Shown one piece after another: positions 1-9,130 of a stretch of DNA of 64,000 nucleotides. The stretch lies in NCBI GenBank assembly GCA_947444195.1, contig CANEZL010000004.1, positions 1-64,000 on the forward strand, written 5' to 3'. The notes below the pieces were generated by a model. The model saw only the letters and a program-made list of their open reading frames with translations, was not told the DNA's origin and did not search any database. The position numbers and the translations under genes are program-made. How positions within the stretch are numbered: position 1 is the stretch's first letter; every line of letters begins with the position of its first letter. Source of the stretch: Methylobacteriaceae bacterium (GTDB lineage: Bacteria > Pseudomonadota > Alphaproteobacteria > Rhizobiales > Beijerinckiaceae).

Positions 1-325
1 AAGTGGAGGCTTCTGTTGCCAGGTGCCTCCGAACCCCGCCTATGCGGTGCTACCCGCTAGGACTTTAGGTCGGTATTGGGGACCGCTTACGCGGCCACCG
101 CCACCGGAGCAAAGTTGTCGTTGGCAACTATTGCAAAGGCCCGATAACGGCGGAACCATGCCGAGCGAAAGCTCAACCTTTACGCCCTCGTCGATCCTAT
201 TTCGCCCCCGCCGAAGCCCAGTTCCGTGGCCAGCCGCCTTGCGGCAGCATGTCCTGGGCTCGGGTGGAGGCGCCGGGTACCGCCCCCGGGTCCGATAGGT
301 TTATTCCGAAGAACGTTTATCGCCA
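1..325 (-). ncRNA. ssrA: Two-piece (circularly permuted) tmRNA
   Basis: Transfer-messenger RNA, which rescues stalled ribosomes and tags the unfinished protein for proteolysis. On the minus strand, positions 125-87 read as the tag ANDNFAPVAVAA followed by TAA. The coding piece begins GGGGGCG at 209-203 and continues with a tmRNA-like 5' block (GAAATAGGATCGACGAGGGC). The acceptor strand CGCCTCC-A lies upstream on the same strand (plus 272-265) and pairs with GGGGGCG over 7 bp with one G-U. The acceptor piece therefore precedes the coding piece, the permuted order known from alphaproteobacteria, with an intervening segment of about 53 nt (210-262). The gene encodes CCC rather than CCA after the discriminator, so the last base would have to be added or trimmed. 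A GGAGGC/GCCTCC hairpin (5-30) lies at the 3' end. The outer ends are approximate and may run off the window. Confidence 0.9.
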
Positions 326-376
326 TAGCCGGCCTCGCGACCGGCAAAGGGGAATATAGAGGGGATCGCTCCGGTT

Positions 377-1213
377 TTGAAGCCCGATCCTGCCGCGCCG
401 GTGCCGGAGGCCGCCCCTGTTGCTGGAAGCGCGCAGGGGGCGCCCGCGGCCGGGTCCGGCCCGCGCCGGATCGGGCGGGCGCTCCTGCATGTCCTCGGTC
501 TCGCGGCGCTCGGCCTCCTCTATCTCGGGGCGGCGAGCCTGATGGCGCTGGCCGTCGTGCGGGTGGGGGCTGACCTGCTGGCCGGGATCGATCCGTTCCT
601 GCCCGCGGGCCGGCGCCCGTTCCTGGGGGCGATGGCCCTGGCGCGCCGGGAACTCGCCGTCGACATCCTGCGCCAGGTCTTCCTGGCCGGGCTCGTCCTC
701 GCCACGGCCCTGCGGTGGAGCGGGGGCGGCTGGCGCGCCCGCCTCGCCCTCGACCGGGCCGAGCCCAACGGCATGCGCCCGCGCGACCTGCTCCTCGTCC
801 TGCTTCTCTGGCCGGTGCTGCACATCGCCTGGGTCGGCTTCACGGCGGACCTGTTCGGCGCCCGCTTCGGCCAGGGCACGCGCCTCTCGCCCCTCCTTAC
901 CCCCGGCGCGGTGGCCGCCTGGCTCGCCTACGTGGTGGTGCTGGCGCCCCTCGCCGAGGAGATGCTGGTGCGCGGCGAGCTGTTTTGCCGCGCCCGCGCC
1001 GTCCTCGGGCCGCTGGCGACGGTCCTGGTCACGGCGCTGCTGTTCTCGGCCGCCCACGTCTCCGGCTGGGGCCTCGCCCGGCCGGTCTCGCTGCTGCCGC
1101 TGGCCCTCGCCCTCGGCGTCCTGCGCTGGCGCACGGGCCGGCTCTGGCCCTGCATCGCGCTGCATGGCTGGAGCAACCTCGCCCTCCTCGCCTACGTGCT
1201 CTGGCCGGGCTGA
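377..1213 (+). CDS. CPBP family intramembrane metalloprotease
   Basis: Predicted multi-pass membrane protein of 278 residues belonging to the CPBP (Abi/CAAX-protease and bacteriocin-processing) family, thought to be intramembrane glutamic-type or metal-dependent proteases. The C-terminal half carries the hallmark EExxxR motif (LAEEMLVRGELFCRAR, about residue 195) and the later FSAAHVSGWG histidine motif. Several hydrophobic segments are visible, starting near residue 37. The N-terminal 35 residues are Ala/Pro-rich and probably cytoplasmic. The start is uncertain: position 377 is a TTG codon, GTG at 401 is an alternative, and neither has a good ribosome binding site. The substrate is unknown. 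It stands alone, followed after 84 nt by thyA. Confidence 0.8.
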   Translation: MKPDPAAPVPEAAPVAGSAQGAPAAGSGPRRIGRALLHVLGLAALGLLYLGAASLMALAVVRVGADLLAGIDPFLPAGRRPFLGAMALARRELAVDILRQVFLAGLVLATALRWSGGGWRARLALDRAEPNGMRPRDLLLVLLLWPVLHIAWVGFTADLFGARFGQGTRLSPLLTPGAVAAWLAYVVVLAPLAEEMLVRGELFCRARAVLGPLATVLVTALLFSAAHVSGWGLARPVSLLPLALALGVLRWRTGRLWPCIALHGWSNLALLAYVLWPG

Positions 1214-1297
1214 GACCCCGGGCGGGGCGCGCTGTCCACACCCCGCCGTGCGTTCGGAGCTCAAGCCCTGCTATGGTCGCGTCCCAAGCGAGGGACC

Positions 1298-2092
1298 ATG
1301 CACGCCTACCACGACCTGCTGCGCCGCATCCTCGACGAGGGCACGGCCAAGGAAGACCGCACCGGCACCGGCACCCTCTCGGTGTTCGGCCACCAGATGC
1401 GGTTCGATCTGCGCCAGGGCTTCCCCCTCGTCACCACCAAGCGCCTGCACCTGCGCTCGATCGTCCACGAGCTGCTCTGGTTCCTCGCGGGCGACACCAA
1501 TGTGCGGGCGCTCAACGCCCATGGCGTCACCATCTGGGACGAGTGGGCCGACGCGGAAGGGGATCTCGGCCCGGTCTACGGCCGGCAATGGCGCTCCTGG
1601 GAGAAGCCCTCCGGCGGCACCGTCGACCAGATCGCCGGGGTGGTGGACGAGATCCGCCGCAACCCGGATTCGCGACGCCTCGTCGTCTCGGCCTGGAACC
1701 CGGCCGATCTCGACCGGATGGCGCTCGCTCCCTGCCACTGCCTGTTCCAGTTCTACGTGGCCGACGGCCGGCTCTCCTGCCAGCTCTACCAGCGCTCCGC
1801 CGACGCCTTCCTCGGCGTGCCCTTCAACATCGCGAGCTACGCCCTGCTGACCCACATGGTGGCCCAGGCCACGGATCTGGCGCCGGGGGATTTCGTGCAC
1901 AGCTTCGGCGACGTCCACCTCTACCGGAACCACCTCGATCAGGCCCGCCTCCAGCTCACCCGCGAGGCGCGCCCGCTGCCCACCCTGCGCCTGAACCCGG
2001 AGGTGCGCGACCTCTTCGCCTTCCGCTTCGAGGACATCGCGGTCGCGGACTACGACCCGCATCCGGCGATCGCCGCCCCGGTGGCGGTCTGA
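1298..2092 (+). CDS. thyA: Thymidylate synthase
   Basis: Folate-dependent thymidylate synthase: converts dUMP and 5,10-methylene-tetrahydrofolate to dTMP and dihydrofolate. The product has 264 residues, the same length as E. coli ThyA, and aligns without gaps through the active site. The catalytic cysteine is C146 in [11 protein letters not shown], and the phosphate-binding [10 protein letters not shown] and nucleotide-binding [12 protein letters not shown] stretches are intact. ATG at 1298. The stop codon ends 5 nt before the folA start, so the dihydrofolate produced here is recycled by the next gene, a classical thyA-folA operon. Confidence 0.97.
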   Translation: MHAYHDLLRRILDEGTAKEDRTGTGTLSVFGHQMRFDLRQGFPLVTTKRLHLRSIVHELLWFLAGDTNVRALNAHGVTIWDEWADAEGDLGPVYGRQWRSWEKPSGGTVDQIAGVVDEIRRNPDSRRLVVSAWNPADLDRMALAPCHCLFQFYVADGRLSCQLYQRSADAFLGVPFNIASYALLTHMVAQATDLAPGDFVHSFGDVHLYRNHLDQARLQLTREARPLPTLRLNPEVRDLFAFRFEDIAVADYDPHPAIAAPVAV

Positions 2093-2097
2093 CGGCC

Positions 2098-2595
2098 GTG
2101 GGCGAGCCCCGCATCACCCTCGTCGTCGCGGTGGCGCAGAACGGCGTCATCGGCCGCGACAACGGCCTCGTCTGGCGCCTGCGCTCGGACCTGAAGCGGT
2201 TCAAGGCGCTGACCATGGGCAAGCCCATGCTGATGGGCCGCAAGACCTGGGATTCCATCGGCCGCCCCCTGCCGGGCCGCCGCACCCTGGTCCTCACCCG
2301 CGATCCCGCCTTCGCGGCGGAGGGCGCCGAGGCGGTGCACGACTGGGCCGGGGCGCTGGCCGCGGTCGCGGGCGCCGAGGAGCTGATGGTGGTGGGCGGC
2401 GCCGAGATCTACCGCCTCGCCCTGCCGCGGGCCGACCGCATCCACCTCACGGAGGTCATGGGCGACTTCGCGGGCGACACCCGCTTCCCCGATCTCGACC
2501 GCGCCGCCTTCCGGGAGACGGCGCGCGAGGCCCACGGGCCGGGCGAGCACGACGAATGCGCCTTCGCCTTCGTCACCCTGGAGCGGATCGGCTAG
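2098..2595 (+). CDS. folA: Dihydrofolate reductase
   Basis: NADPH-dependent dihydrofolate reductase (165 residues) that regenerates tetrahydrofolate from the product of ThyA. N-terminal ITLVVAVAQNGVIGRDNGLVW is the family signature; the catalytic acid corresponds to D31 in WRLRSDLKRF, and the cofactor loop GRKTWDSIGRPLPGR and the ELMVVGGAEIYRLAL glycine motif are present. GTG at 2098 is chosen because the conserved strand begins only four residues later and no closer start exists; it lies 5 nt after the thyA stop, so translation is probably coupled. Confidence 0.95.
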   Translation: MGEPRITLVVAVAQNGVIGRDNGLVWRLRSDLKRFKALTMGKPMLMGRKTWDSIGRPLPGRRTLVLTRDPAFAAEGAEAVHDWAGALAAVAGAEELMVVGGAEIYRLALPRADRIHLTEVMGDFAGDTRFPDLDRAAFRETAREAHGPGEHDECAFAFVTLERIG

Positions 2596-2601
2596 GGCGT
2601 C

Positions 2602-2624
2602 GTCCCGGATGCCGGATCCGGGAC
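2602..2624 (+). terminator. Hairpin downstream of folA
   Basis: Perfect 9-bp inverted repeat (GTCCCGGAT / ATCCGGGAC) with a 5-nt loop, 7 nt after the folA stop. There is no T run, so it is either a weak terminator, an RNA-stabilising hairpin, or a member of the GC-rich hairpin repeats seen elsewhere in the window. The rest of the 269-nt gap to hflK shows nothing else I can name. Confidence 0.45.
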
Positions 2625-2864
2625 GCGCGAGCGCGTCAAAGCGCGGAGATGGCGAATGGGCGCCTTGGCCGCGGTTGCCAAGCGGGGGCTCGATGCCCAC
2701 CTGCCAGCCTTGACAGCAGGGGCACGGCCCAGACAGGTGCTGCGGGAGCCCCGGAACGGTCCCTCGGGGCAAGGTTTCCGGGCAGCGGATGAAAGCGGGC
2801 GCGGCGTTCGTCGGTGCATGGGGCGCGGACGGGTCAGGCCGCGCGGGAGGAGAAATCGGCTGGC

Positions 2865-4046
2865 ATGCCTTGGAGCAATCAGAGCGGTGGCGGCGGCGGC
2901 AACGGCCCATGGGGCAACCGCGGCGGCAATGGCGGGGGGCCCTGGGGCAACGGCGGCGGCGGCAAGACGCCCCCGAATCTTGAGGATCTCCTGCGGCGCG
3001 GCCAGGATCGCCTGCGCGGCGTGATTCCCGGCGGGGGCGGCAGCGGCGCCGGCGGCGGGGGTGGCGGACGCAGCGTCGCCGTGGTCGGCGCCATCGCCGT
3101 GGCGGTCTGGCTGCTCACCGGCTTCTACACCGTGGCGCCGAACCAGGTCGGCATCGAGACGATCTTCGGGCGCTACGTCGGCTCGAAGGGCGAGGGCCTG
3201 CGCTACAACTTCCCCTACCCGGTCGGCGGCGTGGTCAAGCCCAATGTCGGCCAGGTCAACTCCATCCAGATCGGCTACCGCGCCGGCGCCGGCTCCCAGG
3301 CCCGCCTGCGCGACGTGCCCGACGAGAGCCTGATGCTCACCGGCGACGAGAACATCGTCGACCTCGACTTCGAGGTGCAGTGGCGCGTGAACCCGCTCAA
3401 GGCCGCCGACTTCGTGTTCAACCTCCAGAACCCGGAGGGCACGATCAAGGCGATCAGCGAGAGCGCGATGCGCGAGGTGATCGGCCGGCGCAACATCCAG
3501 GCGATCCTGACGAACGAGCAGTCGAGCGTCGCCCAGGAGGTCAAGGAGACGGTCCAGAGCTCCCTCGACGAGTACGGGGCCGGCGTGCGCATCGAGGTGG
3601 TGCAGCTCGTCTCGGTCAACCCGCCGCCGGAGGTCCGGCCCGCCTTCATCGACGTGAACGCGGCCCAGCAGGACGCCGACACCGCCCAGAACGAGGCCAA
3701 GACCTACGCGAGCCGCGAGGTGCCCCAGGCCCGCGGCCGGGCCGCGCAGATCGTGCAGGCCGCCGAGGCCTACAAGACCAAGGCCACCGCCGACGCCACC
3801 GGCCAGGCGGCGCGCTTCGACGAGGTCTACCAGTCCTACAAGGCGGCGCCCGCGGTGAGCCGCGAGCGCATCTTCCTCGAGACCATGGAGAAGGTGCTCG
3901 GTTCCGTGAACAAGGTGATCATCGACCAGAACGGGCAGGCCGCCTCCGGGGGTGCCGGCGCCGGTGCCGGGGTCCTGCCCGTCCTGCCGCTTGCCGAGTT
4001 CGCCCCGCGCGGCCCGAACGCCGCCCAGACCGGAGCTGCCCGATGA
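2865..4046 (+). CDS. hflK: HflK, FtsH protease modulator, SPFH/band-7 protein
   Basis: Inner-membrane SPFH protein that together with HflC forms the large periplasm-facing complex around the FtsH protease and modulates its turnover of membrane proteins. The 393-residue product has a Gly/Asn-rich cytoplasmic N terminus (residues 5-33 and a second poly-Gly run at 55-68), a single transmembrane helix at about 69-88, then the SPFH domain beginning FYTVAPNQVGIETIFGRYV and an Ala/Gln-rich coiled coil. The start at 2865 (MPWSNQ) follows GGGAGGAG; an upstream in-frame ATG at 2814 is unlikely because MPWSNQ is the usual HflK N terminus. The stop overlaps the hflC start (ATGA). Confidence 0.95.
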   Translation: MPWSNQSGGGGGNGPWGNRGGNGGGPWGNGGGGKTPPNLEDLLRRGQDRLRGVIPGGGGSGAGGGGGGRSVAVVGAIAVAVWLLTGFYTVAPNQVGIETIFGRYVGSKGEGLRYNFPYPVGGVVKPNVGQVNSIQIGYRAGAGSQARLRDVPDESLMLTGDENIVDLDFEVQWRVNPLKAADFVFNLQNPEGTIKAISESAMREVIGRRNIQAILTNEQSSVAQEVKETVQSSLDEYGAGVRIEVVQLVSVNPPPEVRPAFIDVNAAQQDADTAQNEAKTYASREVPQARGRAAQIVQAAEAYKTKATADATGQAARFDEVYQSYKAAPAVSRERIFLETMEKVLGSVNKVIIDQNGQAASGGAGAGAGVLPVLPLAEFAPRGPNAAQTGAAR

Positions 4047-4966
4047 ACGCCCAGGCCCTCCGCACCGGCCTCCTCGTCGTCGTCGCGGCCGTCGCCGCCG
4101 CGCTCTACGCCTCCGTCTTCACGGTCGGGCAGATGCAGCAGGCGCTCGTCCTGCAGTTCGGCCGCGTGCGCGCCGTGCTGAACCAGACCGGCGAGGACCG
4201 GCCCGGCCTCTACTTCAAGGTGCCCTTCGTCGAGAACGTGGTGCTGTTCGACAAGCGGGTGCTCGATCTCGACCTGCCGGTCCAGACCCTGCTCACCGCC
4301 GACCGCCAGAACCTCGAGGTCGACGCCTTCGCCCGCTACCGGATCACCGATCCCCTGCGCTTCTACCAGTCGGTGAACAATGTGGGCCTCGCCAACCAGC
4401 GCCTGCAGAGCTTCATCAACTCGTCCCTGCGCAACGTGCTCGCCCGCTCCGACCGCGACGCGATCATCAAGACCGACCGCACCCGGATCATGAACGAGAT
4501 CCAGGAGGACGTGAACCGCCAGGCCAAGTCGCTCGGCATCGAGATCGTCGACGTGCGCATGACCCGCGTGGACCTTCCGGCGCAGAACTCCTCGGCCGTC
4601 TACAAGCGGATGAAGACCGAGCGCGAGCGCGAGGCCGCCGACATCCGGGCGAACGGCGAGCAGATCGCCGCCACGATCCGCGCCAAGGCCGACCGCGACG
4701 TCACGGTGATCCTGGCCGAGGCCCAGCAGACCGCCGAGAAGCTGCGCGGCCAGGGCGAGGGCGACCGCAACCGCATCCTCGCCGAGGCCTTCGGCAAGGA
4801 CGCCGACTTCTTCGCCTTCTACCGCTCGATGCAGGCCTACGAGGCCGGGCTGAAGGGCTCCGACACGCGCCTCGTCATCAGCCCGAACTCGGACTTCTTC
4901 CGCTACTTCAACGACCCGCAGGGCCGGCCTACCGCCTCGGCGCCGGCCACGGCCGCCGCGCGCTGA
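4043..4966 (+). CDS. hflC: HflC, FtsH protease modulator
   Basis: Partner of HflK in the HflKC complex. The product has 307 residues with an N-terminal signal-anchor (about residues 8-28) followed by the SPFH/band-7 domain (VGQMQQALVLQFGRVRAVL) and a long charged helix with ERxREAADIRANGEQIAATIRAKADRD, typical of HflC. The hflK stop and hflC start overlap by four bases, so the two are translationally coupled and expected in equimolar amounts. The C-terminal PTASAPATAAAR tail is probably disordered. Confidence 0.95.
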   Translation: MNAQALRTGLLVVVAAVAAALYASVFTVGQMQQALVLQFGRVRAVLNQTGEDRPGLYFKVPFVENVVLFDKRVLDLDLPVQTLLTADRQNLEVDAFARYRITDPLRFYQSVNNVGLANQRLQSFINSSLRNVLARSDRDAIIKTDRTRIMNEIQEDVNRQAKSLGIEIVDVRMTRVDLPAQNSSAVYKRMKTEREREAADIRANGEQIAATIRAKADRDVTVILAEAQQTAEKLRGQGEGDRNRILAEAFGKDADFFAFYRSMQAYEAGLKGSDTRLVISPNSDFFRYFNDPQGRPTASAPATAAAR

Positions 4967-4996
4967 GGAGCGGGAGGCGGGACGAAGGCGGGACAC

Positions 4997-5020
4997 GGGG
5001 CCGCTCTTGAACGCGGCCCC
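4997..5020 (+). terminator. Hairpin after hflKC
   Basis: Perfect 8-bp stem GGGGCCGC / GCGGCCCC with an 8-nt loop, 30 nt after the hflC stop. No clear T run follows. A likely end of the hflKC transcript. Confidence 0.5.
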
Positions 5021-5188
5021 GCTCCCCCGATCTAAGTGCCTCTCGCGAGACCTGCTCCGCGCCGTCGCGGCCCGGGGGAGAACTTCCGGAGACGGACGTT
5101 TCGCGAGGGGCAGCGAGAGCTCGCCCGGGGGGCGCCCCGCGCGCCGGGCCACGATTCTGATGGAAACGCGTTCTTGAAGAGGTCGATC

Positions 5189-6715
5189 ATGCACCCCCTC
5201 ACGGGCGCCTCCGCGGCGCCGGGCATCCGAGGGCTCGCCCGCGCGCGCGCCGGCCTCGCCGCCGCCCTCATCGGCCTCTCCGTCGCCGGGACCGCGCTGC
5301 CGCTGCCGGCCTTCGCCAAGGGGCCGGAATCGCTGGCCGACCTCGCCGAGCAGGTGACGGACGCGGTGGTCAACATCTCCGCCTCCACCACCGTCGAGGC
5401 GCGCACGGGCCGCAGCGGCCCGCAGCTCCCGCCGGGCACCCCCTTCGAGGATCTGTTCGAGGAGTTCTTCAACCGGCGCGGCGGACGCGGCGGTGGCGAG
5501 GGCGAGCAGCAGCAGCCGCGCACGCAGCGCAAGTCGAACTCACTGGGCTCCGGCTTCGTCATCGACGCCTCCGGCATCGTGGTGACGAACAACCACGTCA
5601 TCGGCGACGCCAACGACATCCAGGTCATCCTGCACGACGGCACCAAGCTGAAGGCCGAGATCATCGGCAAGGATTCGAAGATCGACCTCGCGGTGCTGCG
5701 GGTGAAGCCCACCGCCGAGCGTCCGCTCAAGGCCGTGCCCTTCGGCGATTCCGACAAGATGCGCCCGGGCGACTGGGTGATGGCGATCGGCAACCCGTTC
5801 GGGCTCGGCGGCTCGGTCTCCGCCGGCATCGTCTCGGCGCGGGGCCGCAACATCGAGTCCGGACCCTACGACAACTACATCCAGACGGATGCGGCCATCA
5901 ACAAGGGCAATTCCGGCGGTCCGCTGTTCAACATGAACGGCGAGGTCATCGGCATCAACACCGCGATCCTCTCGCCCACCGGCGGCTCCGTCGGCATCGG
6001 CTTCGCGGTGCCCTCCGGCTCGGCCAAGCCCGTCATCGACCAGCTGCGCGAGTTCGGCGAGGTCCGCCGCGGCTGGCTCGGCGTGCGCATCCAGAACGTG
6101 GACGACACCACCGCCGAGGCCCTCGGGCTCAAGGGCGGCGCCAAGGGCGCGCTGGTGGCCGGCGTCGACGAGAAGGGCCCGGCCAAGACCGCGGGGCTCG
6201 AGGTCGGCGACGTCATCGTCCGCTTCAATGGCAACCCGGTGAAGGCCTCGAGCGACCTGCCGCGCATCGTCGCCTCGACGCCGGTGGGCCAGAAGGTCGA
6301 CGTGGTGATCGTGCGCAAGGGCGAGGAGCAGACCAAGGCCGTCACCCTCGGCCGCCTGGAGGACACCGACAAGCCGCAGCCCGCCAATGTCCGCCAGCCG
6401 GAGCCCGAGAGCGCGATCCGCCAGGCGCTCGGCCTCAACCTATCGGGCATGACGGACGAGCTGCGCCGCCGCTACAGCATCAAGGACAGCGTCAAGGGCG
6501 TGGTCGTCACCCGCGTCGACCCGAATTCCAACGCCGCCGACAAGCGCATCCAGCCGGGCGAGGTGGTGGTCGAGGTCGGTCAGGAAGCGGTGAGCACGCC
6601 GGCCGACGTGACCAAGCGCGTGGACGCCCTGAAGAAGGAGGGCCGCAAGTCGGTGCTCCTCCTCGTGGCGGCGGCGAGCGGCGACGTCCGCTTCGTGGCG
6701 ATCGGCCTCGAATAG
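5189..6715 (+). CDS. degP: Periplasmic DegP/Do-like serine protease
   Basis: HtrA-family periplasmic serine protease and chaperone that degrades misfolded envelope proteins; functionally linked with the preceding HflKC quality-control pair. 508 residues: signal peptide with cleavage after AFA (about residue 43), a trypsin-like domain with catalytic H136 (TNNHVIG), D166 (SKIDLAVL) and S242 (GNSGGPLF), and two PDZ domains (about 280-370 and 410-500). A Gly/Gln-rich loop near residues 97-114 corresponds to the LA loop. The start at 5189 follows GAAGAGG; an open frame extending to 5036 lacks sequence typical of secreted proteins. The MucD/DegP/DegQ subtype cannot be fixed from sequence alone. Confidence 0.93.
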   Translation: MHPLTGASAAPGIRGLARARAGLAAALIGLSVAGTALPLPAFAKGPESLADLAEQVTDAVVNISASTTVEARTGRSGPQLPPGTPFEDLFEEFFNRRGGRGGGEGEQQQPRTQRKSNSLGSGFVIDASGIVVTNNHVIGDANDIQVILHDGTKLKAEIIGKDSKIDLAVLRVKPTAERPLKAVPFGDSDKMRPGDWVMAIGNPFGLGGSVSAGIVSARGRNIESGPYDNYIQTDAAINKGNSGGPLFNMNGEVIGINTAILSPTGGSVGIGFAVPSGSAKPVIDQLREFGEVRRGWLGVRIQNVDDTTAEALGLKGGAKGALVAGVDEKGPAKTAGLEVGDVIVRFNGNPVKASSDLPRIVASTPVGQKVDVVIVRKGEEQTKAVTLGRLEDTDKPQPANVRQPEPESAIRQALGLNLSGMTDELRRRYSIKDSVKGVVVTRVDPNSNAADKRIQPGEVVVEVGQEAVSTPADVTKRVDALKKEGRKSVLLLVAAASGDVRFVAIGLE

Positions 6716-6744
6716 GCGCTCCCGCCTCCGGCAGGACCCCGGGC

Positions 6745-6781
6745 GGCGCGCGGCATCGAACCGCGCGCCGTTTCTCGTTTT
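6745..6781 (+). terminator. Rho-independent terminator after degP
   Basis: Perfect 9-bp stem GGCGCGCGG / CCGCGCGCC (6745-6753, 6761-6769) with a 7-nt loop, followed by GTTTCTCGTTTTC. Located 29 nt after the degP stop. Confidence 0.8.
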
Positions 6782-6968
6782 CGGAGGGGCGAACCGCGGC
6801 GGTTCAGCGAACCTTCAGCGCCGATGCCGTCTTATCCCTGACAGCCTGCCGGAGCCTCTCCGGCCCGAGGGAGATCCCGACCGAAGCCTGTCCGTTCGAA
6901 ATCGGTCGTGATACCCGCCGGCTCAGCATTCTCCCGAACTGCTGTCACTCGAAACCTCGGTTCGCCGC

Positions 6969-8051
6969 GTGAAGATCGCTGTCATCGCTCATCTCAAGTA
7001 TCCCATCGGCCAGCCCTACGCGGGCGGTCTGGAGATGCACACCCACCTGATGACGCGGGAGCTGCGCCGCCGCGGCCACGCGGTCACGCTCTTCGCCTCC
7101 GCCGGGTCCGATCCGGCCCTGGAGCCGGTCTGCGTCTGCCCGCCCACCGGCGAGGATCTCGGCGATCCCCTGCGCTGGGCCGCCATCGAGCGGGCCGAGC
7201 GCGAGGCCTACCGCCGCATCATGGACGCGGTGCACGCGGGCGGCTTCGATCTCGTGCACAACAATTCCCTGCACGCCCTGCCGCTGGCCGAGAGCGGCGA
7301 GACCGATATCCCCTGGGTCACGGTCCTGCACACGCCGCCCTTCGAATCCCTGGTCTCCGGCATCCGCGCCGCGCGCGCCGACATGCGCTACCTCGCCGTC
7401 TCGCGGACGCTGGCGACGGAGTGGACCGACCTGATCCCCGATCTCGACGTCGTCTCGAACGGCATCGATCTGGCGACCTTCCCCTACAGCGCCGAGGCGG
7501 ATCCCGAGGCCCACGCCTTCTGGTTCGGCCGCATCGTGCCCGAGAAGGGCCTGCATCTCGCCATCGACGCCGCCCGCGCGGCCGGTTTCCCCCTCGTCTT
7601 CGCCGGCCCGAAGCTGAACCCGGCCTATTGGGAGGCCGAGATCGCGCCCCGGCTCGGGCCCGACCTCACCCATCTCGGACACCTCTCCCACCGGGACCTC
7701 GCCCACCATCTCGGGCGCGCCCGCGTCGCCGTGGTGACGCCGCGCTGGGAGGAGCCCTTCGGCCTCGTCGTCACCGAGGCCCTCGCCTGCGGCACGCCGG
7801 TGGCGGCCTTCCACCGGGGCGCCATGCCGGAGATCCTCGACGCCTCCTGCGGCCGCCTCGCCCGCGGCGACGATGCCGCCGACCTCGCCCGCGCCATCCG
7901 CGGCGCCGCCGCGCTGGACCGCCGCGACTGCCGCGCCCGCGTCGAGGCGCAGTTCGACGCCGAGGTCATGACCGCCCGCTACGAGGCGGTCTACGATCAG
8001 ATGATCGCGGGTATGCACCTGCACCGGCCGCTTCTCAGCGCGGCGGAGTGA
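6969..8051 (+). CDS. Glycosyltransferase, GT4 (GT-B fold)
   Basis: Retaining glycosyltransferase of family 4, which moves a sugar from a nucleotide donor to an unknown acceptor. 360 residues. The N-terminal Rossmann domain begins MKIAVIAHLKYP and carries GGLEMHTHLMTREL; the C-terminal domain has FWFGRIVPEKGLHLAI and the donor-binding E-x7-E motif in WEEPFGLVVTEALACGTPVAAF. The start is GTG at 6969, the only one that preserves the first beta strand. It is first in a run of three glycosyltransferases with 5-nt or overlapping junctions, so the three probably act in one pathway, such as a cell-surface glycan or glycolipid; the product cannot be named. Confidence 0.88.
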   Translation: MKIAVIAHLKYPIGQPYAGGLEMHTHLMTRELRRRGHAVTLFASAGSDPALEPVCVCPPTGEDLGDPLRWAAIERAEREAYRRIMDAVHAGGFDLVHNNSLHALPLAESGETDIPWVTVLHTPPFESLVSGIRAARADMRYLAVSRTLATEWTDLIPDLDVVSNGIDLATFPYSAEADPEAHAFWFGRIVPEKGLHLAIDAARAAGFPLVFAGPKLNPAYWEAEIAPRLGPDLTHLGHLSHRDLAHHLGRARVAVVTPRWEEPFGLVVTEALACGTPVAAFHRGAMPEILDASCGRLARGDDAADLARAIRGAAALDRRDCRARVEAQFDAEVMTARYEAVYDQMIAGMHLHRPLLSAAE

Positions 8052-8056
8052 GGGCG

Positions 8057-9130
8057 ATGGCCGTCGTCTGCATCCCGGCCCGCGACGAGGTGGAGCGCCT
8101 GCCGCGCCTCCTGCGCTCGCTTGCGGCACAGAGCGGGCTTCCCCCCGAGGCCGTTCCCTTGCGCGTGGTGGTGCTCGCCAACAATTGCGGCGACGGCACC
8201 GTCGAGGCCGTGCGCCGCCTGGAGGCGGAGGGCGCGCTCCACGGCCTCGCCCTGCGCGTGGTCGAGGTGCGGATCGCCGGGCCCGAGGCCCATGTCGGCA
8301 CCGCCCGCCGCATGGCGCTGGAGGCCGGGGCCGACTGGCTCGCGGCCGACGGGATGCCCGCGGGCGCCCTCCTCACCACCGACGCCGATGCCTGGCTGCC
8401 GCCGGACTGGGTGGCGCGGAACCTCGCCGCGCTGGCGCAGGCCGACATCGTCGGCGGCCGCCTCGTGATCGATCCGGACGCCGATCCCGATCCGGCCCTC
8501 GCCGACCTGCACGGGCGGATCGAGCGCTACTGGTCGGCCGTGCGCGCGCTCGAGGATATCCTCGACCCGCCGCTGCACGATCCCGCCCCGCGCCACGGCG
8601 ACCACACCGCCGCGAGCCTCGCGGTGCGGGCCGATCTCTACCGCGCGGTCGGCGGCCTGCCGGCCATCGCCTGCGGCGAGGACAACGCGCTCGTCGGCCA
8701 GATGCTGCGGGCGGGCGCCCGCCTGCGCCACTGTCCGCGCGTGCAGGTCCATGTCTCGGACCGCCGCCAGGGCCGCGTCAGCGGCGGCATGGCCACCGAG
8801 ATGGCGCGCCGCGCCGAGGCCGTGGCCCGGGGGGAGGCCTATGCCCTGCCCGAGGCCGCGCACTGGCACGCCCTCGTCGCGCGCCGGGCCGAGCTGCGCC
8901 GCGCCTGGCGCCAGGGCGAGGAGGCGCGCCGCCGGACCTGCCAGCGCCTCGGCCTCGACGTCGCCGACATCGCGGCGATCGAGGCGGAGCCCTGCCCGAA
9001 CGACATCGCCTTCGTGGAGCGGGCCCATGCCCGCCTGGAGACGCGGGACGCGCCGGCCCGCTTCGTGCCCCTCGACGCGGCGCTCGCCGCCCTCGAGGCC
9101 CTCGCGCAGGGGCTCAGGGCCGCCGCGTGA
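8057..9130 (+). CDS. Glycosyltransferase, GT2-like (GT-A fold)
   Basis: Family 2-type glycosyltransferase of 357 residues. The N-terminal MAVVCIPARDEVERLPRLL is the standard GT2 nucleotide-binding strand, LLTTDADAWLPPDW holds the metal-binding DxD, and CGEDNALVGQMLRAG resembles the ED acceptor/catalytic motif. The C-terminal 100 residues are charged and helical. ATG at 8057 lies 5 nt after the preceding stop. The stop overlaps the next start (GTGA), so this is the middle gene of a three-gene glycosyltransferase operon. Acceptor and donor are unknown. Confidence 0.85.
   Translation: MAVVCIPARDEVERLPRLLRSLAAQSGLPPEAVPLRVVVLANNCGDGTVEAVRRLEAEGALHGLALRVVEVRIAGPEAHVGTARRMALEAGADWLAADGMPAGALLTTDADAWLPPDWVARNLAALAQADIVGGRLVIDPDADPDPALADLHGRIERYWSAVRALEDILDPPLHDPAPRHGDHTAASLAVRADLYRAVGGLPAIACGEDNALVGQMLRAGARLRHCPRVQVHVSDRRQGRVSGGMATEMARRAEAVARGEAYALPEAAHWHALVARRAELRRAWRQGEEARRRTCQRLGLDVADIAAIEAEPCPNDIAFVERAHARLETRDAPARFVPLDAALAALEALAQGLRAAA

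Noticed and set aside
23..573. Short plus-strand reading frames at the window start
   Set aside because: They overlap the tmRNA, whose tag and acceptor stem explain the sequence; composition is not protein-like.
3836..5194. 452-codon minus-strand frame opposite hflC
   Set aside because: Antisense open frame produced by high GC at third positions; hflC and hflK are clear on the plus strand.
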